DNA of 50,348 nucleotides from Clostridium sp. (GCF_029258205.1 NZ_JARHZJ010000053.1:1-50348); one strand, 5' to 3'. Shown: positions 35,682-45,390, counted from the first letter of the stretch. A program made the numbers and translations. The notes: generated from the letters alone by a model not told the origin.

Positions 35682-35888
35682 TTATTTATTAAGATTAAAT
35701 CTCTTGTTGAACTTATCAACTCTTCCGCCAACATCAACGATTTTTTGTTTTCCTGTGAAGAATGGGTGGCACTTAGAGCATATTTCAACTTTAAGTTCTG
35801 GTTTAACTGAACCAGTTGTGAAAGTGTTTCCACATGCACACTTAACCACTGTATCGTGATGGTATTCTGGATGTATGCCTTGTCTCAT
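35682..35888 (-). CDS. rpmE: Ribosomal protein bL31 (zinc form)
   Basis: A 68-aa ribosomal protein: [10 protein letters not shown] start, then VKCACGN and [13 protein letters not shown]. The four Cys (two at about 16-18, two at about 37-40) form the zinc site of the C-plus type, as opposed to the zinc-free paralogue made in zinc shortage. The start is the ATG at 35888, with GAGGTG upstream. It uses C-ending codons more than its neighbours, as ribosomal genes do. Confidence 0.97.
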
Positions 35889-35938
35889 GTAATTCACCTC
35901 TTTCAAAATAAAAAAATGTTGCTAAACAACTATTAACA

Positions 35939-35967
35939 AGTATATCATGGGCATATTTAATCGTCAA
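35939..35967 (-). promoter_or_regulatory. Sigma-A promoter of rpmE
   Basis: Minus strand TTGACG (complement of 35962-35967), 17 bases, TATACT (complement of 35939-35944), about 50 bases before the rpmE ATG. The divergent tdk gene has a TATAAT at 35994-35999 with a weak TTTAAA -35 (35971-35976), so the two promoters lie back to back. Confidence 0.7.
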
Positions 35968-36041
35968 TAGTTTAAAAGCTTTCTTATTTAAGTTATAATC
36001 ATATTTAGAATATTATAAGAGTAGAAGGAGTTAAAGCTAAT

Positions 36042-36641
36042 ATGAGTAAATTATATTTTAGATACGGGGCAATGAATTCTGGAAAATCTACACACCTTAT
36101 GCAGGTTGCACATAATTATGAAGAAAGAGGAATGGAAGTTATCATAATTAAGCCATCTACTGATAAAAAAGGTGGAGATAAAGTTGTATCAAGATTAGGT
36201 GTTGAAAGAGTAGTAGATTTACTAATAGATAATAATGATAACATAATAAATCTAATTGATGAGAGATTGGAAAAAGGAAGAAAGATAGATTGTATAATAG
36301 TTGATGAAGTACAATTTTTAAAAGCTCATCACATAGATGAATTATTTGAAATATCAGTTGTTAAAGATATTCCTGTAATTTGTTATGGATTAAGAACTGA
36401 CTTCCAAATGAATGGATTTGAGGGAAGTGAGAGATTACTATTATTAGCACATAGTATAGAAGAGATGAAGACTATATGTAAATGTGGAAGAAAAGCCATA
36501 TTAAATGGAAGAATGATAAATGGTAAGTTTACATTTGAGGGAGAACAAGTTGCTATAGACTTAGTTGACAATGTTGAATATCAATCATTATGTGGACAAT
36601 GTTACTTCGATTATAAATATGGTAATAATAAAGAGAAGTAA
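36042..36641 (+). CDS. tdk: Thymidine kinase
   Basis: A 199-aa enzyme of the bacterial/vaccinia TK1 type: P-loop GAMNSGKST (near 9-17), the Asp-Glu pair in IIVDEVQFLK, YGLRTDFQ, and the zinc lasso Cys residues in CKCG and LCGQC. It salvages thymidine to dTMP. GAAGGAG precedes the ATG. The DUF1385-PrmC gene follows after 25 bases. Confidence 0.97.
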   Translation: MSKLYFRYGAMNSGKSTHLMQVAHNYEERGMEVIIIKPSTDKKGGDKVVSRLGVERVVDLLIDNNDNIINLIDERLEKGRKIDCIIVDEVQFLKAHHIDELFEISVVKDIPVICYGLRTDFQMNGFEGSERLLLLAHSIEEMKTICKCGRKAILNGRMINGKFTFEGEQVAIDLVDNVEYQSLCGQCYFDYKYGNNKEK

Positions 36642-36666
36642 TTAATGAAAGGACAGGGTTAAAATT

Positions 36667-38430
36667 ATGAGAAAATGCCAAGTTGGCGGTCAAGCAGTAC
36701 TAGAAGGCGTTATGATGAGGGGGAGAAAAGGGACAGCAACAGCTATTAGAACACCAAGTGGGAAAATAGAAGTTTCTTTTGAACAAACAATACCATATAC
36801 TAAAAAAAATAAATTTTTAGGACTACCTTTTATAAGAGGATTTGTTACACTAATAGAATCTTTAATTGTTGGATTAAAGTCTCTAAGCTATTCTGCTAGT
36901 TTTTTTGAAGATACAGAACCTTCAAAATTTGAGGATTGGATTAATGAAAAATTTGGAGACAAAGCTAACAATATAATAATAACATTAACAATGATGCTTT
37001 CAGTTTTTTTTGCAATAATTTTATTTGTGGCAATACCAACAGGAATAACATTTCTTTTAAAGAAAATTAATTTTCCTCAATGGAGTTTAAGTATTATTGA
37101 GGGTGGAATTAGTATAGGGATACTTTTAGTATATATGTATCTTATGGGTAAAATGGAGGATATAGAAAGAACATTTCAATATCATGGTGCAGAGCATAAA
37201 ACCATTTTCTGTTATGAAAATGAAGAGGAATTAACTGTTGAAAATGTTAGAAAATATCAAAGATTTCATCCAAGATGTGGAACAAATTTCTTGTTTTTAG
37301 TTGCTATAGTAAGTATTTTTATATTTTCATTTACAAAATGGGATTCAGTTTTAGAGAGAACGGCAATGAGGATAGCACTGTTACCTGTTGTATCTGGAAT
37401 AACTTATGAACTTATTAGATGGCTTGGTAAATCAGAAGGAAAAATAGCTAAAATAATAGCATCACCAGGTTTAAGGCTTCAAAAACTGACAACAAGAGAA
37501 CCAGATGATTCTCAAATAGAGGTAGCTATAGCTTCTTTAAGGAGGGCTGAAGGATTGAAAGAACCAAATAAAAAAGTTGGAGAATTATTAGCTTTAGGAA
37601 ATGAAACTTTAAAAGAAGTTTCAATAGATACTTATATATTAGATACTCAATTATTACTAGGAAAAGTTCTTGAAAAAGATAAAATATGGCTTATTACTAA
37701 TAAAAATGAGGAAGTTCAAAAAGCTGATGAAATACACTTTCTAAACTTATTAAACAAAAGGAAAGAAAAAATGCCAATGCAATATATTTTAGAAACATGT
37801 GAGTTTATGGGCATGGATTTTCATGTTGAAAAAGGAGTTTTAATTCCAAGGGGAGATACTGAAATAATTGTTGAGGAAGTTTTAAATAATATAGAAGAAG
37901 ATGCGAAAATAAATCTTTGTGATTTATGCTGTGGAAGTGGAGCTATAGGTTTATCATTAGCTAATTATAGAAAAAATATAAAGGTAGACTTAATAGATAT
38001 TGATGAAATTCCAGAGAAAGTAACAAGAAAAAATATAAGAGAGTTTAAACTTTCTGATAGATGTGGATTTATTAAAAGTGATCTTTTAAAAGAAGTTATT
38101 GAAAAAGAAAAGAAATATGATGTTTTAGTTTCAAATCCACCATATATAAGAACAGAGGTTATAGATACATTGATGGAAGATGTTAAAGACTATGAACCTC
38201 ACTTAGCTTTAGATGGAGGAGGAGATGGATTAATATTTTATAGAAGAATTGTTGATGAAGCTTTAAAAGTTTTAAATGAAAATGGAATACTTGCTTTTGA
38301 AATTGGACATGATCAAGGGGAAGATGTTAAAGATTTAATGATTGAAAATGGATATAAGGATGTTAAAGTTATTAGAGATTTAGCAGGTCTAGATAGATGT
38401 GTTATAGGAAGAGTGAGCCTTGAAAGATAG
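36667..38430 (+). CDS. prmC: DUF1385 (YqhQ-like) membrane protein fused to PrmC methyltransferase
   Basis: A 587-aa two-part protein. Residues about 1-290 are DUF1385: VGGQAVLEGVMMRG at the start, membrane segments near 115-140 and 150-165, AEHKTIFCYEN, then RCGTNFLFLV. Residues about 310-587 are PrmC, the release-factor glutamine methyltransferase: VLIPRGDTE, LCCGSGAIGLSLA (SAM site) and catalytic SNPPYI. Both halves are complete, in one frame with no internal stop, so this is a true fusion, not a missed boundary. Its substrate RF1 is encoded directly downstream. The membrane half would tether the methyltransferase to the membrane. AAAGGA lies somewhat far from the ATG. Confidence 0.93.
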   Translation: MRKCQVGGQAVLEGVMMRGRKGTATAIRTPSGKIEVSFEQTIPYTKKNKFLGLPFIRGFVTLIESLIVGLKSLSYSASFFEDTEPSKFEDWINEKFGDKANNIIITLTMMLSVFFAIILFVAIPTGITFLLKKINFPQWSLSIIEGGISIGILLVYMYLMGKMEDIERTFQYHGAEHKTIFCYENEEELTVENVRKYQRFHPRCGTNFLFLVAIVSIFIFSFTKWDSVLERTAMRIALLPVVSGITYELIRWLGKSEGKIAKIIASPGLRLQKLTTREPDDSQIEVAIASLRRAEGLKEPNKKVGELLALGNETLKEVSIDTYILDTQLLLGKVLEKDKIWLITNKNEEVQKADEIHFLNLLNKRKEKMPMQYILETCEFMGMDFHVEKGVLIPRGDTEIIVEEVLNNIEEDAKINLCDLCCGSGAIGLSLANYRKNIKVDLIDIDEIPEKVTRKNIREFKLSDRCGFIKSDLLKEVIEKEKKYDVLVSNPPYIRTEVIDTLMEDVKDYEPHLALDGGGDGLIFYRRIVDEALKVLNENGILAFEIGHDQGEDVKDLMIENGYKDVKVIRDLAGLDRCVIGRVSLER

Positions 38431-38486
38431 CAATGTAATGTGTTATAATTGTAAAATATGAAAATCTGTATACGGAGTGATAATAG

Positions 38487-39569
38487 ATGATACTTGATAG
38501 ATTAAATTTTATTGAAAATAAATATGATGAACTTTCAGTTAAAATTAGTGATCCTTCAATAATGGCTAACCAAAAAGAATGGAGAAAGCTTTGTAAGGAA
38601 CATGCTGACTTAGAAGTTATAGTTGGTAAGTACAAGGAGTACAAAACTGCAACTGAAGATTTAGAAGCTAACAAAGAAATGCTTTCAGAAGAAAGTGATC
38701 AAGAAATGAGAGAAATGATTAACTCAGAAATAAAAGAGTTAACAGAAAGAAAAAAAGAATTAGAAGACGAAATACAAATTCTTTTATTACCAAAAGACCC
38801 TAATGATGAAAAGAACGTATTCGTTGAAATCAGAGGTGGTGCAGGTGGTGATGAGGCAGCATTATTTGCAGCCAATTTATTCAGAATGTACACTAAATAT
38901 GCTGAGAAAAATAGATGGAAAGTTGAATTAATGAGTACAAATGAAACTGATATAGGTGGATTTAAAGAGGTTGTATTCATGATAAAAGGTGCTGGAGCTT
39001 ACTCAAAACTTAAGTACGAAAGTGGAGCACACAGAGTACAAAGGGTTCCAGATACAGAGAGTTCAGGAAGAATACATACATCAACAGCTACAGTGGCAGT
39101 TTTACCAGAGGTTGATGATGTAGAAATAGAAATAAATGATAAAGACATAAAAATAGATGTATTTAGAGCATCTGGTAATGGTGGTCAGTGTGTTAATACA
39201 ACTGACTCAGCTGTAAGATTAACTCACTTACCTTCAGGTATTGTTATTTCATGTCAAGACGAAAAATCACAGCTTAAAAACAAAGAAAAAGCTATGAAAG
39301 TTTTAAGAGCTAGATTATATGAGCAAGCAGAAGCTGAGAGATTAGCAGGAATTGCGGAAGATAGAAAGAGTCAGGTTGGTACTGGAGATAGAAGTGAAAG
39401 AATAAGAACTTACAACTATCCTCAAGGAAGAGTAACAGATCACAGAATAAACATGACTTTATATAAATTAGATAGTTTCTTAGATGGTGATATAGATGAG
39501 ATATTAAATGCTCTAATCACTGAAGATCAAGCTCAGAAGATGAAAGCTATGGGTAATACTGAATTTTAA
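38487..39569 (+). CDS. prfA: Peptide chain release factor 1
   Basis: A 360-aa RF1, full length. The stop-codon-reading loop lies at [14 protein letters not shown] (PxT = PDT), and the peptidyl-transferase motif GGQ is in [11 protein letters not shown]; its Gln is the PrmC target made by the gene just upstream. RF1 ends translation at UAA and UAG. A shadow frame on the other strand is not real. The ATG lies 56 bases after prmC with GGAGTGA upstream. Confidence 0.98.
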   Translation: MILDRLNFIENKYDELSVKISDPSIMANQKEWRKLCKEHADLEVIVGKYKEYKTATEDLEANKEMLSEESDQEMREMINSEIKELTERKKELEDEIQILLLPKDPNDEKNVFVEIRGGAGGDEAALFAANLFRMYTKYAEKNRWKVELMSTNETDIGGFKEVVFMIKGAGAYSKLKYESGAHRVQRVPDTESSGRIHTSTATVAVLPEVDDVEIEINDKDIKIDVFRASGNGGQCVNTTDSAVRLTHLPSGIVISCQDEKSQLKNKEKAMKVLRARLYEQAEAERLAGIAEDRKSQVGTGDRSERIRTYNYPQGRVTDHRINMTLYKLDSFLDGDIDEILNALITEDQAQKMKAMGNTEF

Positions 39570-39574
39570 TATAT

Positions 39575-39606
39575 AAAGCCTTACATTAATAATGTAAGGC
39601 TTTAAA
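39575..39606 (+). terminator. Terminator of prfA
   Basis: Perfect 13-bp stem AAAGCCTTACATT / AATGTAAGGCTTT with loop AAT. The U tract is short, so it may be leaky. Confidence 0.75.
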
Positions 39607-39648
39607 AATATTTATTTTAAATATATTAATTTAAAGAGGGACTTACTT

Positions 39649-40239
39649 ATGAATATAGATAAAGCTATAAAAAAGCAAAGAAAATCATATAAAAGATTTA
39701 TGATTCTTATGGTAATAATTCTTACTTTGTTACCTCTTTTAGTTTGGTATTTTGAAGTTTATAAAGAATTTTTGATAGTTTATTTAATTTTTCTAGAAAT
39801 ATTTATAGTCATTGTTATGATTAAAAATTTTAATAATATAAGGTTAGAATATACTTTAGAAAATGGAATTTTAAAAATAAAACCTAATATTTTATCTAAA
39901 GCAAAGACAGTTTATTGTGATAGAGTTAAGTTAGTACATACAGAAAATAAACTAGAAGATATGAAGATAATAATTATTTTCTCTAATAAAGGAAGAAAAG
40001 ATAAGTTTGGAAAACCTGTTGGAGAATATTTTTGTAAGGCTTATCCAGAATTAAGTAGAGATTATAAAAAGATGGTTAAATTAAATAAAGAAACTCAATA
40101 TTATTATATAATAGTAAAAAGAGGAGCTTTAAAAAAGTTAAAACTTTTAGATGATATATATAAAAATTGTGTAACAGCAATTTATACTAATGAAAGTATA
40201 GAAAACATAAAAATTGCTAGAGGACAAACGAATTTATAA
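39649..40239 (+). CDS. Membrane protein of unknown function
   Basis: A 196-aa protein with two adjacent membrane segments (about 16-33 and 36-58) and a basic cytoplasmic tail of ~135 residues (about 28% Lys/Arg). The arrangement resembles small PH-domain-like bacterial membrane proteins, but I cannot assign a family. It lies between prfA and tsaC, 21 bases before the latter, so is probably in the same operon. AGAGGG precedes the ATG. Confidence 0.75.
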   Translation: MNIDKAIKKQRKSYKRFMILMVIILTLLPLLVWYFEVYKEFLIVYLIFLEIFIVIVMIKNFNNIRLEYTLENGILKIKPNILSKAKTVYCDRVKLVHTENKLEDMKIIIIFSNKGRKDKFGKPVGEYFCKAYPELSRDYKKMVKLNKETQYYYIIVKRGALKKLKLLDDIYKNCVTAIYTNESIENIKIARGQTNL

Positions 40240-40260
40240 AAATGAAGGTGATATTGTTTT

Positions 40261-41313
40261 ATGAAAACAAAGGTACATTTTATAAAAGATATAAATAAAG
40301 ACATAAAACATTTAGAAGAAGCTGCAGAAATAATAAAAAAAGGTGGAATAGGGGCTTTCCCTACTGAAACAGTTTATGGCTTAGGTGCAAATGCTTTAGA
40401 TGGAGAAGCTGTTACAAAGATTTTTGAAGCCAAAGGAAGACCACAGGATAATCCTTTAATAATTCATATAGCTAATAAAGAGGATATTGAAAAATATGTT
40501 GAAGAAGTACCAACTTATGGAAAAGAACTTATGGATAGATTTTGGCCTGGGCCTTTAACAATAATATTTAAGAAAAAAGATATAGTTTCAGACATAACAT
40601 CTGCTGGGTTAAAAACCGTGGGAGTTAGAATGCCAAATGATGAGGTGGCATTAAAGCTAATTGAATTATCAGAAGTTCCAATAGCAGCACCATCGGCAAA
40701 TATATCAGGGAGACCAAGTCCAACTGATGTTGAAAGATGTGAACAAGATTTAAATGGAAAAGTTGATTTTATTCTAGGTGCAGAAAAAAGTGAAATAGGT
40801 GTAGAATCAACAATAGTAGATGCAACTGGGGAGCATTTATGTATTTTAAGACCAGGCGGAATAACTTTAGAAATGTTAAAAGAAGTTGACAAAGAAGCTT
40901 ATATTGATAAAGCAATACTTTCAACTTTAGATAAAAATGTTAAGCCAAAAGCACCAGGAATGAAATATAAACACTACGCTCCAAAGGCAAAAGTGAAAAT
41001 GGTTCAAGGTTCAACAAATAAAATGGTTGAAAAAATTAGAGAAATGGTGCATAATTACATAGATGAAGATTTCAAGGTTGGAATTATGGCTACAGATGAA
41101 ACTATGAATATGTATAATGAAGGAATAGTTAAATCTTTAGGAACAAGGGAAGACCTGACGTCAGTAACTAAAAATTTATTTGAGATGCTTAGATCTTTTG
41201 ATGATTTAGGAGTGGATATTATAATAACAGAAGCTTTTGATGAAGAAGGTTTAGGATTTACAATAATGAACAGGTTAAAAAAATCTTGTGGATTTGATAT
41301 AACTGTAGTTTAG
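40261..41313 (+). CDS. tsaC: L-threonylcarbamoyladenylate synthase (TsaC/Sua5 type)
   Basis: A 350-aa enzyme. The YrdC domain (about 15-210) has GGIGAFPTETVYGLGANA, KGRPQDNPLIIHI and APSANISGRPSPT; the C-terminal Sua5 domain (about 220-350) starts APGMKYKHYAPKAK. It makes threonylcarbamoyl-AMP from threonine, bicarbonate and ATP, the substrate for TsaD. The Sua5 length, not the short TsaC length, is used here. AAGGTGAT precedes the start. Confidence 0.97.
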   Translation: MKTKVHFIKDINKDIKHLEEAAEIIKKGGIGAFPTETVYGLGANALDGEAVTKIFEAKGRPQDNPLIIHIANKEDIEKYVEEVPTYGKELMDRFWPGPLTIIFKKKDIVSDITSAGLKTVGVRMPNDEVALKLIELSEVPIAAPSANISGRPSPTDVERCEQDLNGKVDFILGAEKSEIGVESTIVDATGEHLCILRPGGITLEMLKEVDKEAYIDKAILSTLDKNVKPKAPGMKYKHYAPKAKVKMVQGSTNKMVEKIREMVHNYIDEDFKVGIMATDETMNMYNEGIVKSLGTREDLTSVTKNLFEMLRSFDDLGVDIIITEAFDEEGLGFTIMNRLKKSCGFDITVV

Positions 41314-41341
41314 AAATATATGTGAAAGGAGCTAGATAAGC

Positions 41342-41473
41342 ATGATGCTTTGGAAAAATAAAAAATATTTTGATTTTTCATTTTTAAAAAATTTAATATT
41401 TTCATTTTTTGAAGATTTAGTGTCTTTATTTAGTTTTCTTTCAATTAATAAGAAAAAGTGCTTTTTTAATTGA
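41342..41473 (+). CDS. Possible 43-aa Phe-rich small protein
   Basis: A short reading frame starting ATGATG at 41342 with AAAGGAG ten bases upstream. It reads MMLWKNKKYFDFSFLKNL and ends KKKCFFN. It is 12 Phe out of 43 with Lys-rich ends and could be a small membrane-active or anchoring peptide. The last codons overlap the left arm of a hairpin (41453-41533), so it may simply be chance in AT-rich DNA. Not recognised. Confidence 0.35.
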   Translation: MMLWKNKKYFDFSFLKNLIFSFFEDLVSLFSFLSINKKKCFFN

Positions 41474-41533
41474 CTTGCTATTTGATTTTTAAATTTAAGT
41501 AGTATTATTAGTCATTTGAAAAGCACTTTTTTT
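41453..41533 (+). terminator. Possible terminator or hairpin before rpiB
   Basis: AAAAGTGCTTTT (41454-41465) is repeated inverted as AAAAGCACTTTT (41519-41530), with a T run after the right arm. The ~53-base loop is long for a terminator and contains a TTGACT. Confidence 0.5.
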
Positions 41534-41573
41534 GAAATATATATTTAATACAAGGCATATGGAGGTTAGTGAA

Positions 41574-42023
41574 ATGAAAATAGCAATAGGTTGCGATCAT
41601 GGTGGTTTTAATTTAAAAAACACAATAATAAAACATTTAGAAGAAAAAGGAATAGAAGTTAAAGATTTCGGTACATATAGCACTGATTCATGCGATTACC
41701 CAGATGTTGCACTTCCAGTTGCAGAAGCGGTTTCATCAAAAGAGTTTGAATATGGAATATTAATATGTGGAACTGGTATAGGAATATCAATATCAGCAAA
41801 CAAGGTTCCAGGAATAAGAGCAGCACTTTGTTCAGATACTTTCAGTGCTCATGCAACAAGACAACATAACAATGCAAATATATTAGCTATGGGGGAAAGA
41901 GTTGTAGGATCTGGATTAGCTTTAGACATAGTTGATACATTCTTAGCTTCAGAATTTGAAGGTGGAAGACATCAAAATAGAATTGATAAGCTAAGTGCAA
42001 TAGAAGAAAAATATTCAAAATAA
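41574..42023 (+). CDS. rpiB: Ribose-5-phosphate isomerase B
   Basis: A 149-aa enzyme of the RpiB/LacAB family: IAIGCDHGGFNLK at the N-terminus, the catalytic Cys in ICGTGIGISISANK, and RQHNNANILAMG. It interconverts ribose-5-P and ribulose-5-P. The start is the ATG at 41574, with GGAGGT seven bases upstream; an earlier in-frame ATG would add 14 residues with no site. It lies 48 bases before upp. Confidence 0.96.
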   Translation: MKIAIGCDHGGFNLKNTIIKHLEEKGIEVKDFGTYSTDSCDYPDVALPVAEAVSSKEFEYGILICGTGIGISISANKVPGIRAALCSDTFSAHATRQHNNANILAMGERVVGSGLALDIVDTFLASEFEGGRHQNRIDKLSAIEEKYSK

Positions 42024-42071
42024 TAATAAGTTTAAAAATAATTTATATATAGATTCTAGGAGGAAGATAAA

Positions 42072-42701
42072 ATGAGTAAAGTAACAGAAATAACACATCC
42101 ACTTATATTACATAAGTTAGCATTTATAAGAGATAAAAATACAGGTTCTAAAGATTTCAGAGAATTAGTAAGTGAAGTTTCTATGCTTATGGCTTATGAG
42201 GTAACAAGAAATCTTCCAATGGAAGAAATCGAAATAGAAACTCCAGTTTGTAAAACTAAGTGTAAGGTTTTAGCTGGTAAAAAAGTTGCTATAGTTCCAA
42301 TATTAAGAGCTGGCTTAGGTATGGTAGATGGTATGTTACAACTTATACCTGCAGCAAAGGTAGGACATATAGGATTATACAGAGATGAAGAAACTCTTCA
42401 ACCTGTTGAGTACTTCTGTAAATTACCACAAGATATAGCTGAGAGAGATATAATAGTGGTAGATCCAATGTTAGCTACTGGTGGTTCAGCTGCAGATGCT
42501 ATAACTTTATTAAAGAAAAGAGGAGCTAAGCAAATAAGACTTATGTGCTTAATATCATCACCAGATGGAATTGAATTTGTACAAAAAGCACATCCAGATG
42601 TTGATATATATGTTGCATGCATAGATGAGAAATTAAATGAGCATGGATATATAGTTCCTGGATTAGGAGATGCTGGAGATAGATTATTTGGAACAAAATA
42701 G
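42072..42701 (+). CDS. upp: Uracil phosphoribosyltransferase
   Basis: A 209-aa salvage enzyme: [13 protein letters not shown], the PRPP-binding [16 protein letters not shown] and [17 protein letters not shown] at the C-terminus. It makes UMP from uracil and PRPP. TAGGAGGA precedes the ATG. Its place between rpiB and wecB ahead of the atp genes repeats the Bacillus order. Confidence 0.98.
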   Translation: MSKVTEITHPLILHKLAFIRDKNTGSKDFRELVSEVSMLMAYEVTRNLPMEEIEIETPVCKTKCKVLAGKKVAIVPILRAGLGMVDGMLQLIPAAKVGHIGLYRDEETLQPVEYFCKLPQDIAERDIIVVDPMLATGGSAADAITLLKKRGAKQIRLMCLISSPDGIEFVQKAHPDVDIYVACIDEKLNEHGYIVPGLGDAGDRLFGTK

Positions 42702-42713
42702 GTTATAATTAAA

Positions 42714-42757
42714 ATAGCTACTTATTAAATAAGTAGCTATTAATTATTTTTTTGGAG
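42714..42757 (+). terminator. Hairpin between upp and wecB
   Basis: ATAGCTACTTATT pairs with AATAAGTAGCTAT (42714-42740) and is followed seven bases later by TTTTTTT. The U run overlaps the wecB leader, so termination may be partial. Confidence 0.75.
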
Positions 42758-42767
42758 GTAATTATTA

Positions 42768-43922
42768 ATGGATAAGATAAAAGTTTTAACGATCTTTGGA
42801 ACAAGACCAGAAGCTATAAAAATGGCACCATTAGTAAAAGAGTTAGAAAAAAGACCTGAAATAGAGTCAAAGGTTTGTGTAACAGCTCAACACAGAGAGA
42901 TGTTAGATCAAGTTTTAACTTTATTTGATATAAAACCAGATTTTGATTTAGATATAATGAAGAACCGTCAAACATTAACTGGAATAACAAATAGAGTTTT
43001 AGAAGGGTTAGAAAAAGTATTTACAGAAGAAAAGCCAGATATGATACTTGTACATGGTGATACAACTACAACTTTTGCTGGTGGATTAGCAGCTTTTTAC
43101 CAACAAATAAGAGTAGGTCATGTTGAAGCTGGACTTAGAACATTTGATAAGTATTTCCCATTCCCAGAGGAAATGAATAGAAAGTTAACTGGGGCTTTAG
43201 CAGATTTACACTTTGCTCCAACTCAAGGTTCAAAAGCCAACCTTTTAAGAGAAGGAATAAATGAAAATGATATAAAGGTTACAGGAAATACTGTAATTGA
43301 TGCTATGGAACATACTGTTGATAATAACTATGTTTTTGAAAATGAAGAATTAAATAACATAGATTTTGAAAACAAAAAAGTTATAATGATAACTGCACAT
43401 AGAAGAGAAAACTGGGGAGAAGGTATAGACAACATCTGTACAGCATTAAATAAAATTGTTGAATATAATAAAGATGTTGAATTAGTTTATCTTGTTCACT
43501 TAAATCCTGTAGTAAAGGATGTAGTTTATAAAAATCTTGATGGAAAAGAAAGAGTGCATCTTCTACCTCCACTAGATACTAAAGAAACACATAACTTAAT
43601 GAATAAATGCTTTATGGTTATGACTGATTCAGGTGGATTACAAGAAGAAGCACCTCACTTAGGAAAACCAGTATTAGTTTTAAGAGATGTTACTGAAAGA
43701 CCAGAAGCTGTTAAGTCAGGTACAGTTAAGTTAGTAGGAACTGATATTGAAAAGATATTATCAGAAGCTAATACTTTAATAAATGATGAAAAAGCTTATG
43801 CAGATATGAGTAAAGCAGTGAATCCATATGGAGATGGAAAAGCTTCAGAAAGAATAGTAAAAGCTATTTTAAATTACTTTGGAAAAGATGAAGAAGTTGT
43901 AGAAGAATTTGTTAGTAAGTAA
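42768..43922 (+). CDS. wecB: UDP-N-acetylglucosamine 2-epimerase (non-hydrolysing)
   Basis: A 384-aa enzyme: FGTRPEAIKMAPLV, LVHGDTTTTFAGGLAAFY, HVEAGLRTFDKYFPFPEEMNR and TDSGGLQEEAPHLGKPVLVLRD. It forms UDP-ManNAc, used for teichoic acid linkage units or capsule. In Bacillus the orthologue mnaA also follows upp and precedes atpI. GGAGGT precedes the ATG. Confidence 0.97.
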   Translation: MDKIKVLTIFGTRPEAIKMAPLVKELEKRPEIESKVCVTAQHREMLDQVLTLFDIKPDFDLDIMKNRQTLTGITNRVLEGLEKVFTEEKPDMILVHGDTTTTFAGGLAAFYQQIRVGHVEAGLRTFDKYFPFPEEMNRKLTGALADLHFAPTQGSKANLLREGINENDIKVTGNTVIDAMEHTVDNNYVFENEELNNIDFENKKVIMITAHRRENWGEGIDNICTALNKIVEYNKDVELVYLVHLNPVVKDVVYKNLDGKERVHLLPPLDTKETHNLMNKCFMVMTDSGGLQEEAPHLGKPVLVLRDVTERPEAVKSGTVKLVGTDIEKILSEANTLINDEKAYADMSKAVNPYGDGKASERIVKAILNYFGKDEEVVEEFVSK

Positions 43923-43967
43923 AGTTTGTTAAAAAACTAAATAAGTATAATTTGAATAAATGGAATT

Positions 43968-44046
43968 AAAATACAGATATTTAGAATATTATAGAAATTT
44001 TAATAATATATTTCTATTGTTATTCTAAAATATCTGTATTATTTTT
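43968..44046 (+). terminator. Terminator of wecB
   Basis: AATACAGATATTT pairs with AAATATCTGTATT (43968-44041) in a long stem with inner paired ATAGAAAT / ATTTCTAT, followed by ATTTTTTTG. Confidence 0.9.
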
Positions 44047-44073
44047 TTGAAAAACAAAAAAATAATAAAAACT

Positions 44074-44091
44074 TTGTTTAAAATTTAACGA
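44074..44091 (+). promoter_or_regulatory. Rex-like operator upstream of thiolase
   Basis: TTGTTTAAAATTTAACGA matches the redox repressor Rex consensus TTGTTAANNNNTTAACAA at 12 of 14 fixed positions. It lies just upstream of the -35. In Clostridium acetobutylicum Rex controls thlA and other NADH-linked fermentation genes, so control by NADH/NAD+ is likely here. Confidence 0.6.
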
Positions 44092-44097
44092 AATCTA

Positions 44098-44126
44098 TTG
44101 AAACTTAAAAATTTTAAATATATAAT
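44098..44126 (+). promoter_or_regulatory. Sigma-A promoter of thiolase
   Basis: TTGAAA (44098-44103), 17 bases, TATAAT (44121-44126), one mismatch from consensus and 63 bases before the ATG. Confidence 0.8.
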
Positions 44127-44188
44127 TAAATCAGTTAGAAAATTTAAATATATTTGATAATTTTTTACCTAAATGGGAGGTTTTTGAT

Positions 44189-45367
44189 ATGAGAGAGGTA
44201 GTTATTGCAAGTGCAGTAAGAACAGCATTAGGATCATTTGGTGGTACATTAAAAGATGTTCCAGCAGTAGATTTAGGGGCTTTAGTAATTAAAGAGGCTT
44301 TAAACAAAGCAGGAGTTAAAGCAGAAAATGTTGACGAAGTTCTAATGGGTAATGTTATCCAAGCTGGATTAGGTCAAAACCCAGCTAGACAAGCATCAGT
44401 AAAAGCTGGTTTACCAGTTGAAATTCCAGCAATGACAATAAATAAAGTTTGTGGTTCAGGATTAAGATGTGTAGCTTTAGCTGCTCAAATGATAAAAGCA
44501 GGAGACGCTGACGTAGTAGTAGCTGGTGGTATGGAAAATATGTCACAAGGACCATACGTTTTAAAAACAGCTAGATTCGGCCAAAGAATGGGCGATGGAA
44601 AAATGATAGATACTATGGTAAATGATGCATTAACAGATGCATTTAATGGATATCATATGGGTATAACTGCTGAAAATATAGCTGAACAATGGGGATTAAC
44701 TAGAGAAATGCAAGATGAATTCTCAGCAAATTCTCAAGCTAAAGCAGAAGCCGCTATAAAAGCAGGAAAGTTCAAAGATGAAATAGTTCCAGTTGTAATT
44801 CCACAAAGAAAAGGTGAGCCAATAGTATTTGATACTGATGAATTCCCAAGATTCGGAACAACTGTTGAAAAATTAGGAAAATTAAGACCAGCATTCAAAA
44901 AAGATGGCACAGTTACTGCAGGTAATGCTTCAGGTATAAATGATGGAGCGGCTGCATTAGTAGTTATGAGTGCTGAAAAAGCTAAAGAATTGGGAGTAAC
45001 TCCAATTTGTAAAATAGTTTCATATGGTTCAAAAGGATTAGATCCATCAATTATGGGATATGGACCATTCTATGCTACTAAAAAAGCTTTAGAAGGAACT
45101 AATTTAACTATAGATGATTTGGATTTAATAGAAGCTAATGAAGCTTTTGCAGCTCAAAGTTTAGCAGTTGCTAAAGATTTAGGATTTGATATGAATAAAG
45201 TTAATGTAAATGGTGGAGCTATAGCTTTAGGTCATCCAGTTGGAGCTTCAGGAGCTAGAATATTAGTTACATTAATCCACGAAATGATGAAGAGAGATGC
45301 TAAAACAGGTTTAGCTACACTTTGTATAGGTGGAGGAATGGGAACTGCTTTAATAGTGGAAAGATAA
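44189..45367 (+). CDS. thlA: Acetyl-CoA acetyltransferase (thiolase)
   Basis: A 392-aa thiolase: the nucleophile Cys in [11 protein letters not shown] (near 88), the [11 protein letters not shown] segment, [24 protein letters not shown] with the catalytic His, and the second Cys in [10 protein letters not shown]. It joins two acetyl-CoA to acetoacetyl-CoA, the first step toward butyrate. Codons ending in C are frequent in the first half, in line with high expression. It is monocistronic, between wecB and the atp genes, with a GGGAGG site. Confidence 0.97.
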   Translation: MREVVIASAVRTALGSFGGTLKDVPAVDLGALVIKEALNKAGVKAENVDEVLMGNVIQAGLGQNPARQASVKAGLPVEIPAMTINKVCGSGLRCVALAAQMIKAGDADVVVAGGMENMSQGPYVLKTARFGQRMGDGKMIDTMVNDALTDAFNGYHMGITAENIAEQWGLTREMQDEFSANSQAKAEAAIKAGKFKDEIVPVVIPQRKGEPIVFDTDEFPRFGTTVEKLGKLRPAFKKDGTVTAGNASGINDGAAALVVMSAEKAKELGVTPICKIVSYGSKGLDPSIMGYGPFYATKKALEGTNLTIDDLDLIEANEAFAAQSLAVAKDLGFDMNKVNVNGGAIALGHPVGASGARILVTLIHEMMKRDAKTGLATLCIGGGMGTALIVER

Positions 45368-45390
45368 TAAGTTTAACATTATTATATATT

